Part shown: positions 7,708 to 17,024 of the stretch, one piece after another
Position numbering within the stretch: the stretch's first letter is position 1
How the letters are laid out: each line of letters opens with the position of its first letter
Assembly: GCA_902825215.1 (NCBI GenBank)
Contig: LR782234.1
Location: 4,650,001-4,714,000, forward strand
Direction: 5' to 3'
Source of the DNA: Pseudomonas fluorescens
Lineage (GTDB): Bacteria; Pseudomonadota; Gammaproteobacteria; Pseudomonadales; Pseudomonadaceae
Length of the DNA: 64,000 bases
Translations under genes and position numbers: made by a program
The notes under the pieces: generated by a model
Told to the model about the DNA's origin: nothing
What the model saw: only the letters and a program-made list of their open reading frames with translations
Database searches by the model: none

Positions 7708-8928
7708 TCAGGCTTGCGTCAGTGCGGCAGCGGCGCGTTCGAAGCGGTCCAGGCCAGCATCGATATCGGCGTCTTCCACCACCAGGCTCGGGGCGAAGCG
7801 GATCACGTCCGGGCCAGCCTGGAGAATCATCAGGCCTTCTTTTTCAGCGGCGTTGAAGATGTCCTTGGCCTTGCCTTTCCACGCGTCGTTGAGCACGCAG
7901 CCGATCAGCAGACCGAGGCCACGCACCTGGGTGAACAGGCCGTATTTCGCACCGATCTGCTCCAGACGCGACTTGAACTTGTCGTGCTTGGCGTTCACAC
8001 CGCTCAACACTTCTGGCGTGTTGACCACATCGATTACCGCTTCCGCCACCGCACAGGCCAGCGGGTTGCCGCCGTAAGTGGTGCCGTGAGTACCGACCAC
8101 GAGATGCTTGGCCAGCGCTTCGGTGGTGAGCATCGCCGCGATCGGGAAACCGCCGCCCAGGCTCTTGGCGCTGGTGAGGATGTCCGGGGTCACGCCGTAA
8201 TGCTGGTAGGCAAACAGCTTGCCGCTGCGGCCCATGCCGGTCTGCACTTCGTCGAACACCAGCAGCGCGTTGTGCGCGTCGCACAATTCACGGGCGCCTT
8301 GCAGGTAAGCCAGTTCTGCCGGCAGCACGCCGCCCTCGCCCTGAATCGGTTCGAGCACGACCGCGCAGGTCTTGTCGGACACGGCAGCTTTCAATGCCTC
8401 GAGGTCATTGTAGGGAACGTGGGTGATGCCGGTGATTTTCGGACCGAAACCGTCGGAGTACTTCGACTGGCCACCGACGTTGACGGTGAACAGGGTACGG
8501 CCGTGGAAGCTGTTCAGCGCGGCGATGATTTCGTACTTCTCGCTGCCGAACCGATCAAACGCCACGCGACGGGCCAGCTTGAACGCGGCCTCGTTGGCTT
8601 CAGCGCCGGAGTTGCAGAAGAATGCGCGCTCGGCGAATGTCGCGTCGATCAGCTTGTGCGCCAGGCGCAGGGCCGGTTCGTTGGTGAACACGTTGGACAC
8701 ATGCCAGAGCTTGTTGGCCTGCTCGGTCAAGGCACCGACCAGCGCCGGGTGCGCGTGGCCCAATACGTTGACGGCAATCCCGCCGGCGAAGTCGATCAGC
8801 TCGCGGCCGGCCTGATCCCAGACCCGGGAACCGGCGCCACGCACCGGAATGAAAGCGGCAGGCGCGTAGTTGGGAACCATTACCTGGTCGAAATCGGCGC
8901 GTTGTACCGCAGCGTGCTCAACGGACAT
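7708..8928 (-). CDS. aruC: Succinylornithine/acetylornithine aminotransferase (AruC)
   Basis: This 406-aa class III PLP aminotransferase converts succinylornithine (and acetylornithine) to the semialdehyde with 2-oxoglutarate as acceptor. The motifs VWDQAGRELIDFAGG, FCNSGAEANEAAFKL, VVLEPIQGEGGV and LLVFDEVQTGMGRSG are present, and the PLP lysine lies in SAKSLGGGFPI. The start MSVEHAAV at 8928 follows CAGGAGACTCCG; the frame is open further upstream but without a usable site. It is the first gene of the aru operon, with candidate ArgR sites upstream. Confidence 0.95.
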   Translation of the reverse strand: MSVEHAAVQRADFDQVMVPNYAPAAFIPVRGAGSRVWDQAGRELIDFAGGIAVNVLGHAHPALVGALTEQANKLWHVSNVFTNEPALRLAHKLIDATFAERAFFCNSGAEANEAAFKLARRVAFDRFGSEKYEIIAALNSFHGRTLFTVNVGGQSKYSDGFGPKITGITHVPYNDLEALKAAVSDKTCAVVLEPIQGEGGVLPAELAYLQGARELCDAHNALLVFDEVQTGMGRSGKLFAYQHYGVTPDILTSAKSLGGGFPIAAMLTTEALAKHLVVGTHGTTYGGNPLACAVAEAVIDVVNTPEVLSGVNAKHDKFKSRLEQIGAKYGLFTQVRGLGLLIGCVLNDAWKGKAKDIFNAAEKEGLMILQAGPDVIRFAPSLVVEDADIDAGLDRFERAAAALTQA

Positions 8929-9232
8929 CGGAGTCTCCTGAAAAGGAACACTCGCCGGAAACTGGCGAGCGATTGGGGGGATTGTAAGGACAGTTTTGTG
9001 CCCGGCCTTGCCGCCAAGCGACAACTTCTTATAGCGCAAACCCCGGATTTTCCCGGGTTTACGGCAATGCGACATATAGCGTCGCAAAGGCGCAGTTTAC
9101 CGGGCGCGGCCGATTTGCGGCAGGCCGCGCAGAATACCAAGTCAGCCTCGCCCCAGAGATATAAATATGTACCGCACGAAGGGCGCGGCCTGCTGGTTTG
9201 CTGGGGGTTCTTAATGACGCCAAGGAATGGCC
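8929..9232. other. Divergent promoter region of aruC and the LRR gene
   Basis: This ~300-bp stretch separates the divergent aruC and LRR genes. It holds the candidate ArgR sites and a short dyad CCCGGATTTTCCCGGG near 9042-9057. No convincing -35/-10 pair could be assigned for the LRR gene. Confidence 0.5.
9008..9074 (-). promoter_or_regulatory. Two candidate ArgR half-sites upstream of aruC
   Basis: Reading toward aruC, TGTCGC-N8-AA occurs at 9074-9059 and again at 9023-9008. This matches the P. aeruginosa ArgR half-site consensus recalled from the literature. The two copies are 51 bp apart instead of the ~21 bp usual for tandem half-sites, so weaker partner half-sites may be involved. A role in arginine induction of aruC is inferred from the position and from argR being nearby. 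Confidence 0.55.
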
Positions 9233-12200
9233 ATGCATTTGTCTCAAGGACACCCATCCGCAACCCCCAATGCCACCCATGACGCGCAACACGCGGACGT
9301 ACATTACCAACCGCTCAAGGATGCGCTTCCCCAGTGGCTGGGCAACACCTCAGCCACCCGGCGCGAAGCGCTGAAGAACAGCGCCCCGCTGCTGCCTGAA
9401 ACGCTCAAGTCAGCACCTGCCGACCAGCACGCACTGATGAAAACGCTCACGGGGGCGCACATCGACGCGCAAAGCCAGGTCGATAAAGCCCTGGAGCATC
9501 TGCAGGACGCCGCCGCCTTCGCCGAGCCCTTGCTCAAGGCCGAGCTCAAGAGTTGTTTCGACCTGGAGCTGGATGTCAGAAACACCTATGTGCGCCTGTA
9601 CATTCCGGCGACTACGCCGCTGTTTCCGATCAAGACCGGCGCACGCGTCTGGAGCGTTTCCTTGCTGGAGGCGGCGCTGCATAACTTCGAAGATCGGGAA
9701 ACGCGAGACAACGCCTTCGAAGCCGAATCGACCTTCACCACGGCGCTGACGCCGACCGGGCAGTTCGACACCCTGCCCGCCGTCCAGTCCCGAATGAGCA
9801 TCGCCGCCTTCACCCAACTGTGCCGGCGGCTGGACATCGGGGCGAAGTACACAGCCAGCCTGGAGGAAAATCTCGGTTACTCCGATCCGATGGTCGCTAC
9901 CGTGTTGCGCAGCAAACTGGACACCAGCCAGAAAACTGCAATGAAAGCGGCCCTGCAGTGGGCGCGAATGAACCGTGACGTGTCGGAGAATGCCGTGCGT
10001 CTGGTCGAGGCCATGCTCGATGGCATGAAAGGCCTCTACGTACACGGCGCACCCTTGCTGTGCCATGACGTGAGCATGCTTTGCGCGCCGCTGACCGGCA
10101 TCGTCGTGTTCGCCCCGGACCTGTACCTGTCGCAAAACAATGCGCGGGTCGTGGCGTATGTGCCGGATGACCCGGAACATCCGTTCAAGGAGTATGCCTC
10201 GCCGCGGGAAATGATCATTGAACTGACGCGCCAGCTGCGCTCGAAGGATTACCAGCGTTTCTTCAGCCGCTTCGTCAATCACGAGCAACGCGGGTTCTTC
10301 TTCAGCACCCTCAACAGCCGCCTCAGCGAAATCAAGTGGCACCCGCATGAACCCGGCGACTCCCGGCCGGCGTGGCGCGAAACACCGGTGGAGCGGCCCG
10401 ATCTGCAGACGGCCCTGGTGCCCTTTCATGACGACGTCTTGCAACACCTTCATCAGGCGAAACTGAACAAGATCTTCAACGACGCCCGAACCATTGCCGT
10501 GCCTACCGCCATCGTCGATCAAAAGGCGCGCTGGGCGTTCTGGGACTCGGTGGTCGACATCCTTTCCACCATCGTCCAGACCGCCGCATTGATCGTCGCG
10601 CCGTTTGTGCCGGTGCTGGGCGAAGCGATGATGGCGTACATGGCTTATCAGATGCTCGATGAAGTGTTCGAGGGCATCGTCGAATGGGGTCAGGGGCGTA
10701 ACACCGAAGCGTTCGGGCACTTGATGGGCACCGTTGAATCGATGATCCAGTTGGGCATGTTTGCCGTGGGCGGCGCGATTGCATCGGGCGAGTTTCGCAA
10801 GGTCTTGCCCAAGGAAGTGGTGGCGTTCATTGATCGCTTCAAACCGGTGAAGCTGGCAAACGGTAAAACCCGTTACTGGGAGCCTGACCTGCAGCGCTAC
10901 GAACATCCGGCACCGCCACCTGCAGATTCGCAGCCGAATGAACGGGGCCTGCACGCACATCAGGGCAAGCAACTGCTGCCGCTCGACAAGGCACATTTTT
11001 CGGTAGTCGAACATGAGGTGCCCGGTCAGTACCGTATCGAGCACCCGACCCGTCCCGACGCCTACCAACCGGTGCTGCGGCACAACGGCGACGGCGCGTG
11101 GCACACCGAGCTCGAACAGCCCATGCAATGGGACGGCGAAACCGCTCTGCGGCGGACCGACCCGGCACTGGAGGCTTTTACTCCAGCAGAGCGTGAAACC
11201 ATCCTTCAGGTCAGCGGCAGCAGCGAAGATGCCTTGCGCAAGATGCATGTCGACCAGAAGAAAACTCCGCCGCTGCTGGCCGACAGCATTCAGCGCTTCA
11301 AGATTGATCGGCAGTTGCAGCGGTTTATCGATCAGCTCGACAGCGACACGGCTGAAGATTTTCTGCAAGCCGACCAGGTCACGCAATTGCAATTGCTCAG
11401 CGAACGAGGCCGCTGGCCGAGTAACCAGCGCTTGCGCCTGCTTGATCGCAACGGTGATTTGCTCTGGCAGTCCAGCGCCGATGAGAGCCTGCCATTGACG
11501 GAACTACAGCAGGACCGCTTGATCGGCGGCGACCTGCTCAAGACCTTGCTGAGCGTGCTCGACGAAACGCAAATCAAGGCGCTGCTCGCCGAACCCTTCA
11601 CCGCGCAGCCCCCGCTGGACATCCGCAGCCAGACCCTGCGCAAGCAATTGGCCGGCCTGGCGAAAGCCAACCGCAGCGCGCTGTTCGAGTCCCGCTATCA
11701 ACTGTCGCAGCAGATCGACGACCCGCTGGCGCAACAGCTCAAGGCTCACCACCCCGACTTGCCTGCAAGCGTCACCCGCGAACTGCTCGACACGGCCACC
11801 GGCAGCGAACTGCTGCAAATCAACGATGGGCAACTGCCACCGCGCCAGCAGTCACTGGTACAACTGGCCAGTCAGGAAGTGCGCGTGTCCCGTGCCTATG
11901 AAGGGCTCGAACTCGGCTCAGTGAATAATCCTGATACCGACTCGCTGGCGCTGCACAGCCTCAAATTGCTGCCGGGCTGGAGCGGCGATGTGCGCATCGA
12001 AATCCGCGACGGTCGCTACGAAGGCCCGGTCGTCGACAGCATTGGTAGCGAGGATGCGGCCGAAAAAAAGGTTCTGGTAAGGAGCGATGACCAGCGCTAT
12101 CAAGCCTACGATGATCGCGGCCAGGAGTTGCATTCGCTCAGCGATTTCTACTCCAGCGTGTTGTACGCGCTGCCCGACAGTGAGCGCGCCAGCCTCAACA

Positions 12201-15200
12201 TCGGCATTGGCCAGGGGCAGATGCTCAAAGGCGCCATTCGCGAACGCACGCTGGAGCGCGACGAGTTGCGCGTGGTGCTGCATCAAACGCCCATCAAGCC
12301 ACCCGTTCTGGACACGTTACGGCTGTTGGGCAGCGATGGTTATCCGCGGATCGATCGCGTTGAAAGTCTGAATAACCCTGCGCGCGTTTACGAGCAGGAT
12401 ATCCGCGCGCTCTACCCGAGGATGACCGAACAGCAAGTCCGCGCCCTGGCGGAAAACCTGCGTGCCAGTCCGGCCGGCCCGCATGTGGAAATTCAACGAC
12501 TGCAGAATGATTACCTGCAATTGCAAAACGATCTGCACATCTGGGCCAACGATCCGCCCGCCAGGCATCCCGATACCGGCGCTGCGCTGACCGCGCTGCA
12601 AAAGCGCGTCGAAATCCAGAACCGCCGCTTGCTCAGGGAAGAAATCCTCAAGGGCTGGCGCCGCGAATACCCGACCGCGATCAATCAATACGGCATGGCC
12701 ACCGGTCACGTCTTGCAGCTTGTCCACCCGATCATTGGCGACTTGCCGACGCTGTCGGCCGACCTCAGCCATATCACCGCGCTGATCCTGGATGGCAGCG
12801 CCACGCCCGGCTCTCTGGAAGGCTTTCTTCAGCACTTTCCTCAATTGCAGATGCTCGATGCACACAACCTGAAATTGCCGGGGCTGCCGCAGGTACTGGC
12901 CTCGATGCCATCGCTGCGCGAACTGCGAATGCGCAAATGCGGGCTCAGCCTGACGATCACCACGCAATCGGTGCTGGCGTCCATGCCACAGCTGACCATT
13001 CTCGATCTGCAAGGCAACGCCTTGGGTTTACCGCCCGATCTGCACACGACGCCTTCGCTGCGTTACGTCAATTTGTCCAACACCGGCATTCACAGCCTGC
13101 CGGACGACCTGCTCAATCATCCGCGCCTGATTTCCGGCCAGTTCGACGGCAATCGCATGACCGCCGTGCCCGAAGCCTTCTTCCGATTGCCGCCTTCGCT
13201 GAGTGATGGTTTCACCTTTGCCGACAACCCGCTGACGCCTGCCGCACGCGAACGCGTGAAGCGCTTCCATGACGCTACCGGCAGGCATTTCGGCATTCGC
13301 CCGGAACGTGAGGACCTGCAGCGCACCACTACATTGTTTCCAGCGCTCGCCGAGGAGCAAGCCACTGCCCTGCTGTACCGTTTACCCGGAACCCTGGTTG
13401 AGGGCCGTGCGCAGTTGACCCTCTGGGAAACCGAACTCAATCAGTTGAAGCTGGAACTCAGCCAATGGATCAATCAGGCCACCACGTCTCATCCTGAAAC
13501 GGGTGAACGCCTGCCTCACGCTGAGCAGAGGCGTGAACTCGATGCCCGACGCGCCTTCGCGCAGCAACTTGAGCGCTTCTGGCGTAGCCGCGATCAATTC
13601 ACCCGCAGTGGAGAATTTGAAGCGACGGCCGGGTTCAGCGGCGACATGCCTGTGCTCAGCGCCAATTTCGAGCATGTCTTGCGCCTCAAACTGACCGGCA
13701 ATGCCAATATTTCGGCGAGCTTGCCTTTTGTGGATTCCTTCCCGAATCTGGTTTCACTGAGCCTCAATGGCTTTGATCTGAGCACTGACTCCCTTCCCGG
13801 GAGGAATTTGCCTCAGTTGACCGACCTGAAGCTGAAGAACTGCGGCGTGGTGATGACGCCCGAACATCAGGCCGAACTGGTTTCGCTGAACGCTTTGCAG
13901 ACGCTGAATCTGAGTGACAATCCCCTGGGGACTTTCCCCGATCTGAACCTGTTGCCTGCGCTCACGTTCATCGACCTGTCCAACAGCGGACTCACCGTTG
14001 CTCCGCCAGGTCTGGCCAGCCATCCGCAACTGCGCACTGCGGTATTGACCGGCAATCGCCTTACACATCTGCCCGACGCGCTATTCGAGCTGCCTGCAGA
14101 ACGCACTGATGGCCTGTATTTTTCCGACAATCCGCTATCGAGCGAAACACGCGACAAAATCAAAACCTACTTCCGCACCTATCAACAGGATTTTGAGGTC
14201 AGGGCCGCGGAGCAGGACGTCAGCCTGACCCGGCAATTGTTCCCGGAGCTGGATGAGCAAGAGGCCAGCGACCTGATCTATGACTTGCCGGGCAATCTGG
14301 CCACCGGTCGCGCACAACTGCTGCGCTGGCAAGCGGAGCTGGCGCAGATGCAGCTCGACCTCGACCGCTGGGTATTGCAAACCCCGTCTACAGATTCGGC
14401 CACGGGGCGTGCGCTGACCGACAATGAGCGCGCTCGCCAGCGCTCGGCACGATCGACGTTCAAGCAAGACCTGGAGACGTTCTGGCGCCAGACCTCCAGC
14501 GAGACCGGCCAGCGCAGCCTATCCTTTACCGCAGACCTGCCGTTCGTTGGCCAGTTGCCTCGCCTGAGCGTCGACTTCAGTCATGTCGCAAGCCTGAAAC
14601 TGACCGGCAACGCAGCGATCGATGGCATCGGCGAGTTCGTGGCGTGGTTTCCCGAACTCCACACCTTGCAAATGAAGGATTTCGCGCTGAACGAAATACC
14701 CGCCTTCATCGGCCAACTGCACAATCTCAAGAAGCTGCGCCTGGACAACTGCGCGATAAGCCACACCTCAGCGGGCTATGACGTGCTGAAGTCGCTGCGC
14801 ACGCTTACGCGTCTGGATCTGATCAACAACCCGTTGACCGTGGCCCCCGATCTGCAGACGCTTCCAGCAGTGCAGGATGTCTTTCTGCTCAATAGCGGTC
14901 TGACAGCCGTGCCTGAGGGCATCGTTGGGCACCCGACACTGCAGACGGTGCACCTCAACAACAACCACATCAGTGAGTTGCCGGAGGCACTTTTCAGCCT
15001 CACCCCCAATCGTGCAGACGGTGTGCGCCTGGCTGGCAATCCGCTTTCTGTGGCGGCTCGCGAGCGCATCAAGACTTACTACGCCCAACATCACCGCAGC
15101 TTCGGCATCATGCCCGCGGCGAACGATGTCGCGAGGGCGCGCAGAGTGTTCCCGCACCTGACCGACCACATGGCCGGCGACATGATCTATCGCCTCCCCG

Positions 15201-17017
15201 GCACCTTGCAGGCAGGCAGTTCGCAATTGATGAACTGGGAAACTGAAATCACCCGGTTGCTCAGCGACCTTACGGCGTGGCAGGAGCGCGTACCGAGTCA
15301 TGATCCGACGTCAGGCCAGCTATGGAATGCCGAGCAGCGCGCCGCACAGCTTGAGGCGCGATCCCGGTTCAAGGAAAACCTCGAAGGACTCTGGCGCGGC
15401 AGTCGCGTCGATGTGCCGGATCTACGTGCGGAAATATTCAAAGCCAAGGCTGCGTTTGTCGGTGAACTGCCGAAGCTCAGCGCTGACTTCAGCCAGATAA
15501 CCCACCTGGAAATTCAAGGCAATCCACACTTGATGGTTCCCGATGGCTTTCTCGATTGCTTCACTGGCCTGGAAGGTCTCGAGTTGCCCGGGTTCGCCCT
15601 GGGCCGAATCCCGCGAGCGCTCGAAAGCATGCCAGCGCTTGAAACGCTAATGATGAGCCGGTGCAACATCACCCTCGATGCGGCCGGGCAATCCACCTTG
15701 TCGACACTGAGCCGCCTGACGTCGCTGGATCTGTTCAATAATCCACTGGGCCAGACGCCCGATGCCTCGGCACTGGTGAATCTGGCGTTCATCGACCTGA
15801 TCCGTACAGGGATCGACCATGTTCCCGCCGGGCTGGACCAACTCCCGCACCTGCAAACGGCGCTGCTGAGCGACAACAACATCATCGAATTGCCCGACTC
15901 ACTGGCGGCGTATGCCAACCGCGGCATCGATGTGGGCTCCAATCCGCTGTCGGCGACTTCGCGCGAACAGATCAAGGCATGCTATCTGGTCAAAGGCGAC
16001 AATTTTGGCGTCTGGGTCGAACAGGCCGACATTGATCTGGCCCAAACGCTCTATCCCCGATTGAGCGGCTTCGATGCCAACAACCTGATCTACAGTCTGC
16101 CCGGGACCTTGACAGACGGACGCACCGAGCTGCTGCGCCGGCAAACCGAACTCAGCACGCTGCTGAACACGCTCGAAACCTGGGTGAATGCGGCGCCCGA
16201 AGATCCGGTTGCCCACGGTGTGCCGGAAATTGCCCCACCAAGCGCGCAAATCAGCCAGCGCCGGCGCTTCAAGGACAACCTGGAAAAACGCCTGCGGCGC
16301 TTTCCGGTCCATGGCCTGGACACCGAATTCGATTGCGATCTCTCCTTCACGGGCGAGCTGCCACAAATGACCGGGCGCTTCGACTACATCAAACAGTTGC
16401 AGCTGACCACCACGGTAAGTACGCCGCCACCAGTCGATGCCTTGCTGGCGCTGTTTCCCCGGCTCAGGGTGCTGGATATTCGCGATTACCCATTACTTCG
16501 CGTTCCGTCGGCAATCTTTCGTCTCGAGACATTGAGCAGCCTCAGCCTGTCGGGTTGCCAGATCACGATTACGCCGCAAACTGCAGATGCATTCGCCAAC
16601 CTGGCAAAGCTCGATACCCTGGATTTGAGTAACAACAGCCGACTTTGGAGAGTGCCCGACATGGATCACTTTCCCGACCTGCGAATGCTCGACCTGAGTA
16701 ATACCGGGCTGACCCGGTCGCCCGCCGGTTTGTACAGACTCACTCAGACGAGACGCGTGGACCTGTCGAATAACAAGATCAAGCGATTGCCTGCGGATTT
16801 TCCTTCACGTCCCGATACCAGGATGACCGAGTACAATTTCAGCGGAAATCCATTGACCCCGGAAAGTCAGCAGCGCCTGGACAGCTACAACACGGCGCTG
16901 GCCGAGCACAATATGGAGGCGCGGATGCCGGGCCCCAACTTGAGGCAACAACTAGACGACTTTGTGGATCTGGACTTTTCCGACGGCGAGGAACTCACAT
17001 GGCCCGGCAATAGCTGA
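9233..17017 (+). CDS. Giant LRR protein with dermonecrotic-toxin-like N-terminus, five tandem modules
   Basis: About 2,594 aa, by far the largest gene here. The N-terminal ~1,060 residues resemble the DUF6543/dermonecrotic-toxin-like region of Pseudomonas LRR proteins (recalled), with a hydrophobic stretch near residues 434-520 (VVDILSTIVQTAALIVAPF, then an MFAVGGAIASGEF block). Five modules of about 300 aa follow, starting near residues 1062, 1370, 1671, 1974 and 2275. Each has a helical linker (LPGTL..GR..L..WETEL, then RFKENLE..WR) followed by LRRs such as LTILDLQGNAL and ending DNPLS...R.RIK.Y. The family usually ends in a NEL ubiquitin-ligase domain; here the protein stops right after the last LRR set with an acidic tail. 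No signal peptide is seen. The ATG at 9233 is preferred over 9227 because AAGGA is correctly spaced for it. Confidence 0.88.
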   Translation: MHLSQGHPSATPNATHDAQHADVHYQPLKDALPQWLGNTSATRREALKNSAPLLPETLKSAPADQHALMKTLTGAHIDAQSQVDKALEHLQDAAAFAEPLLKAELKSCFDLELDVRNTYVRLYIPATTPLFPIKTGARVWSVSLLEAALHNFEDRETRDNAFEAESTFTTALTPTGQFDTLPAVQSRMSIAAFTQLCRRLDIGAKYTASLEENLGYSDPMVATVLRSKLDTSQKTAMKAALQWARMNRDVSENAVRLVEAMLDGMKGLYVHGAPLLCHDVSMLCAPLTGIVVFAPDLYLSQNNARVVAYVPDDPEHPFKEYASPREMIIELTRQLRSKDYQRFFSRFVNHEQRGFFFSTLNSRLSEIKWHPHEPGDSRPAWRETPVERPDLQTALVPFHDDVLQHLHQAKLNKIFNDARTIAVPTAIVDQKARWAFWDSVVDILSTIVQTAALIVAPFVPVLGEAMMAYMAYQMLDEVFEGIVEWGQGRNTEAFGHLMGTVESMIQLGMFAVGGAIASGEFRKVLPKEVVAFIDRFKPVKLANGKTRYWEPDLQRYEHPAPPPADSQPNERGLHAHQGKQLLPLDKAHFSVVEHEVPGQYRIEHPTRPDAYQPVLRHNGDGAWHTELEQPMQWDGETALRRTDPALEAFTPAERETILQVSGSSEDALRKMHVDQKKTPPLLADSIQRFKIDRQLQRFIDQLDSDTAEDFLQADQVTQLQLLSERGRWPSNQRLRLLDRNGDLLWQSSADESLPLTELQQDRLIGGDLLKTLLSVLDETQIKALLAEPFTAQPPLDIRSQTLRKQLAGLAKANRSALFESRYQLSQQIDDPLAQQLKAHHPDLPASVTRELLDTATGSELLQINDGQLPPRQQSLVQLASQEVRVSRAYEGLELGSVNNPDTDSLALHSLKLLPGWSGDVRIEIRDGRYEGPVVDSIGSEDAAEKKVLVRSDDQRYQAYDDRGQELHSLSDFYSSVLYALPDSERASLNIGIGQGQMLKGAIRERTLERDELRVVLHQTPIKPPVLDTLRLLGSDGYPRIDRVESLNNPARVYEQDIRALYPRMTEQQVRALAENLRASPAGPHVEIQRLQNDYLQLQNDLHIWANDPPARHPDTGAALTALQKRVEIQNRRLLREEILKGWRREYPTAINQYGMATGHVLQLVHPIIGDLPTLSADLSHITALILDGSATPGSLEGFLQHFPQLQMLDAHNLKLPGLPQVLASMPSLRELRMRKCGLSLTITTQSVLASMPQLTILDLQGNALGLPPDLHTTPSLRYVNLSNTGIHSLPDDLLNHPRLISGQFDGNRMTAVPEAFFRLPPSLSDGFTFADNPLTPAARERVKRFHDATGRHFGIRPEREDLQRTTTLFPALAEEQATALLYRLPGTLVEGRAQLTLWETELNQLKLELSQWINQATTSHPETGERLPHAEQRRELDARRAFAQQLERFWRSRDQFTRSGEFEATAGFSGDMPVLSANFEHVLRLKLTGNANISASLPFVDSFPNLVSLSLNGFDLSTDSLPGRNLPQLTDLKLKNCGVVMTPEHQAELVSLNALQTLNLSDNPLGTFPDLNLLPALTFIDLSNSGLTVAPPGLASHPQLRTAVLTGNRLTHLPDALFELPAERTDGLYFSDNPLSSETRDKIKTYFRTYQQDFEVRAAEQDVSLTRQLFPELDEQEASDLIYDLPGNLATGRAQLLRWQAELAQMQLDLDRWVLQTPSTDSATGRALTDNERARQRSARSTFKQDLETFWRQTSSETGQRSLSFTADLPFVGQLPRLSVDFSHVASLKLTGNAAIDGIGEFVAWFPELHTLQMKDFALNEIPAFIGQLHNLKKLRLDNCAISHTSAGYDVLKSLRTLTRLDLINNPLTVAPDLQTLPAVQDVFLLNSGLTAVPEGIVGHPTLQTVHLNNNHISELPEALFSLTPNRADGVRLAGNPLSVAARERIKTYYAQHHRSFGIMPAANDVARARRVFPHLTDHMAGDMIYRLPGTLQAGSSQLMNWETEITRLLSDLTAWQERVPSHDPTSGQLWNAEQRAAQLEARSRFKENLEGLWRGSRVDVPDLRAEIFKAKAAFVGELPKLSADFSQITHLEIQGNPHLMVPDGFLDCFTGLEGLELPGFALGRIPRALESMPALETLMMSRCNITLDAAGQSTLSTLSRLTSLDLFNNPLGQTPDASALVNLAFIDLIRTGIDHVPAGLDQLPHLQTALLSDNNIIELPDSLAAYANRGIDVGSNPLSATSREQIKACYLVKGDNFGVWVEQADIDLAQTLYPRLSGFDANNLIYSLPGTLTDGRTELLRRQTELSTLLNTLETWVNAAPEDPVAHGVPEIAPPSAQISQRRRFKDNLEKRLRRFPVHGLDTEFDCDLSFTGELPQMTGRFDYIKQLQLTTTVSTPPPVDALLALFPRLRVLDIRDYPLLRVPSAIFRLETLSSLSLSGCQITITPQTADAFANLAKLDTLDLSNNSRLWRVPDMDHFPDLRMLDLSNTGLTRSPAGLYRLTQTRRVDLSNNKIKRLPADFPSRPDTRMTEYNFSGNPLTPESQQRLDSYNTALAEHNMEARMPGPNLRQQLDDFVDLDFSDGEELTWPGNS

Positions 17018-17024
17018 ACCGCCG

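Noticed and set aside
9410..11392. 660-aa minus-strand frame inside the LRR gene
   Set aside because: Antisense frame caused by high GC; no ribosome binding site or domain, and the plus-strand gene is clearly real.
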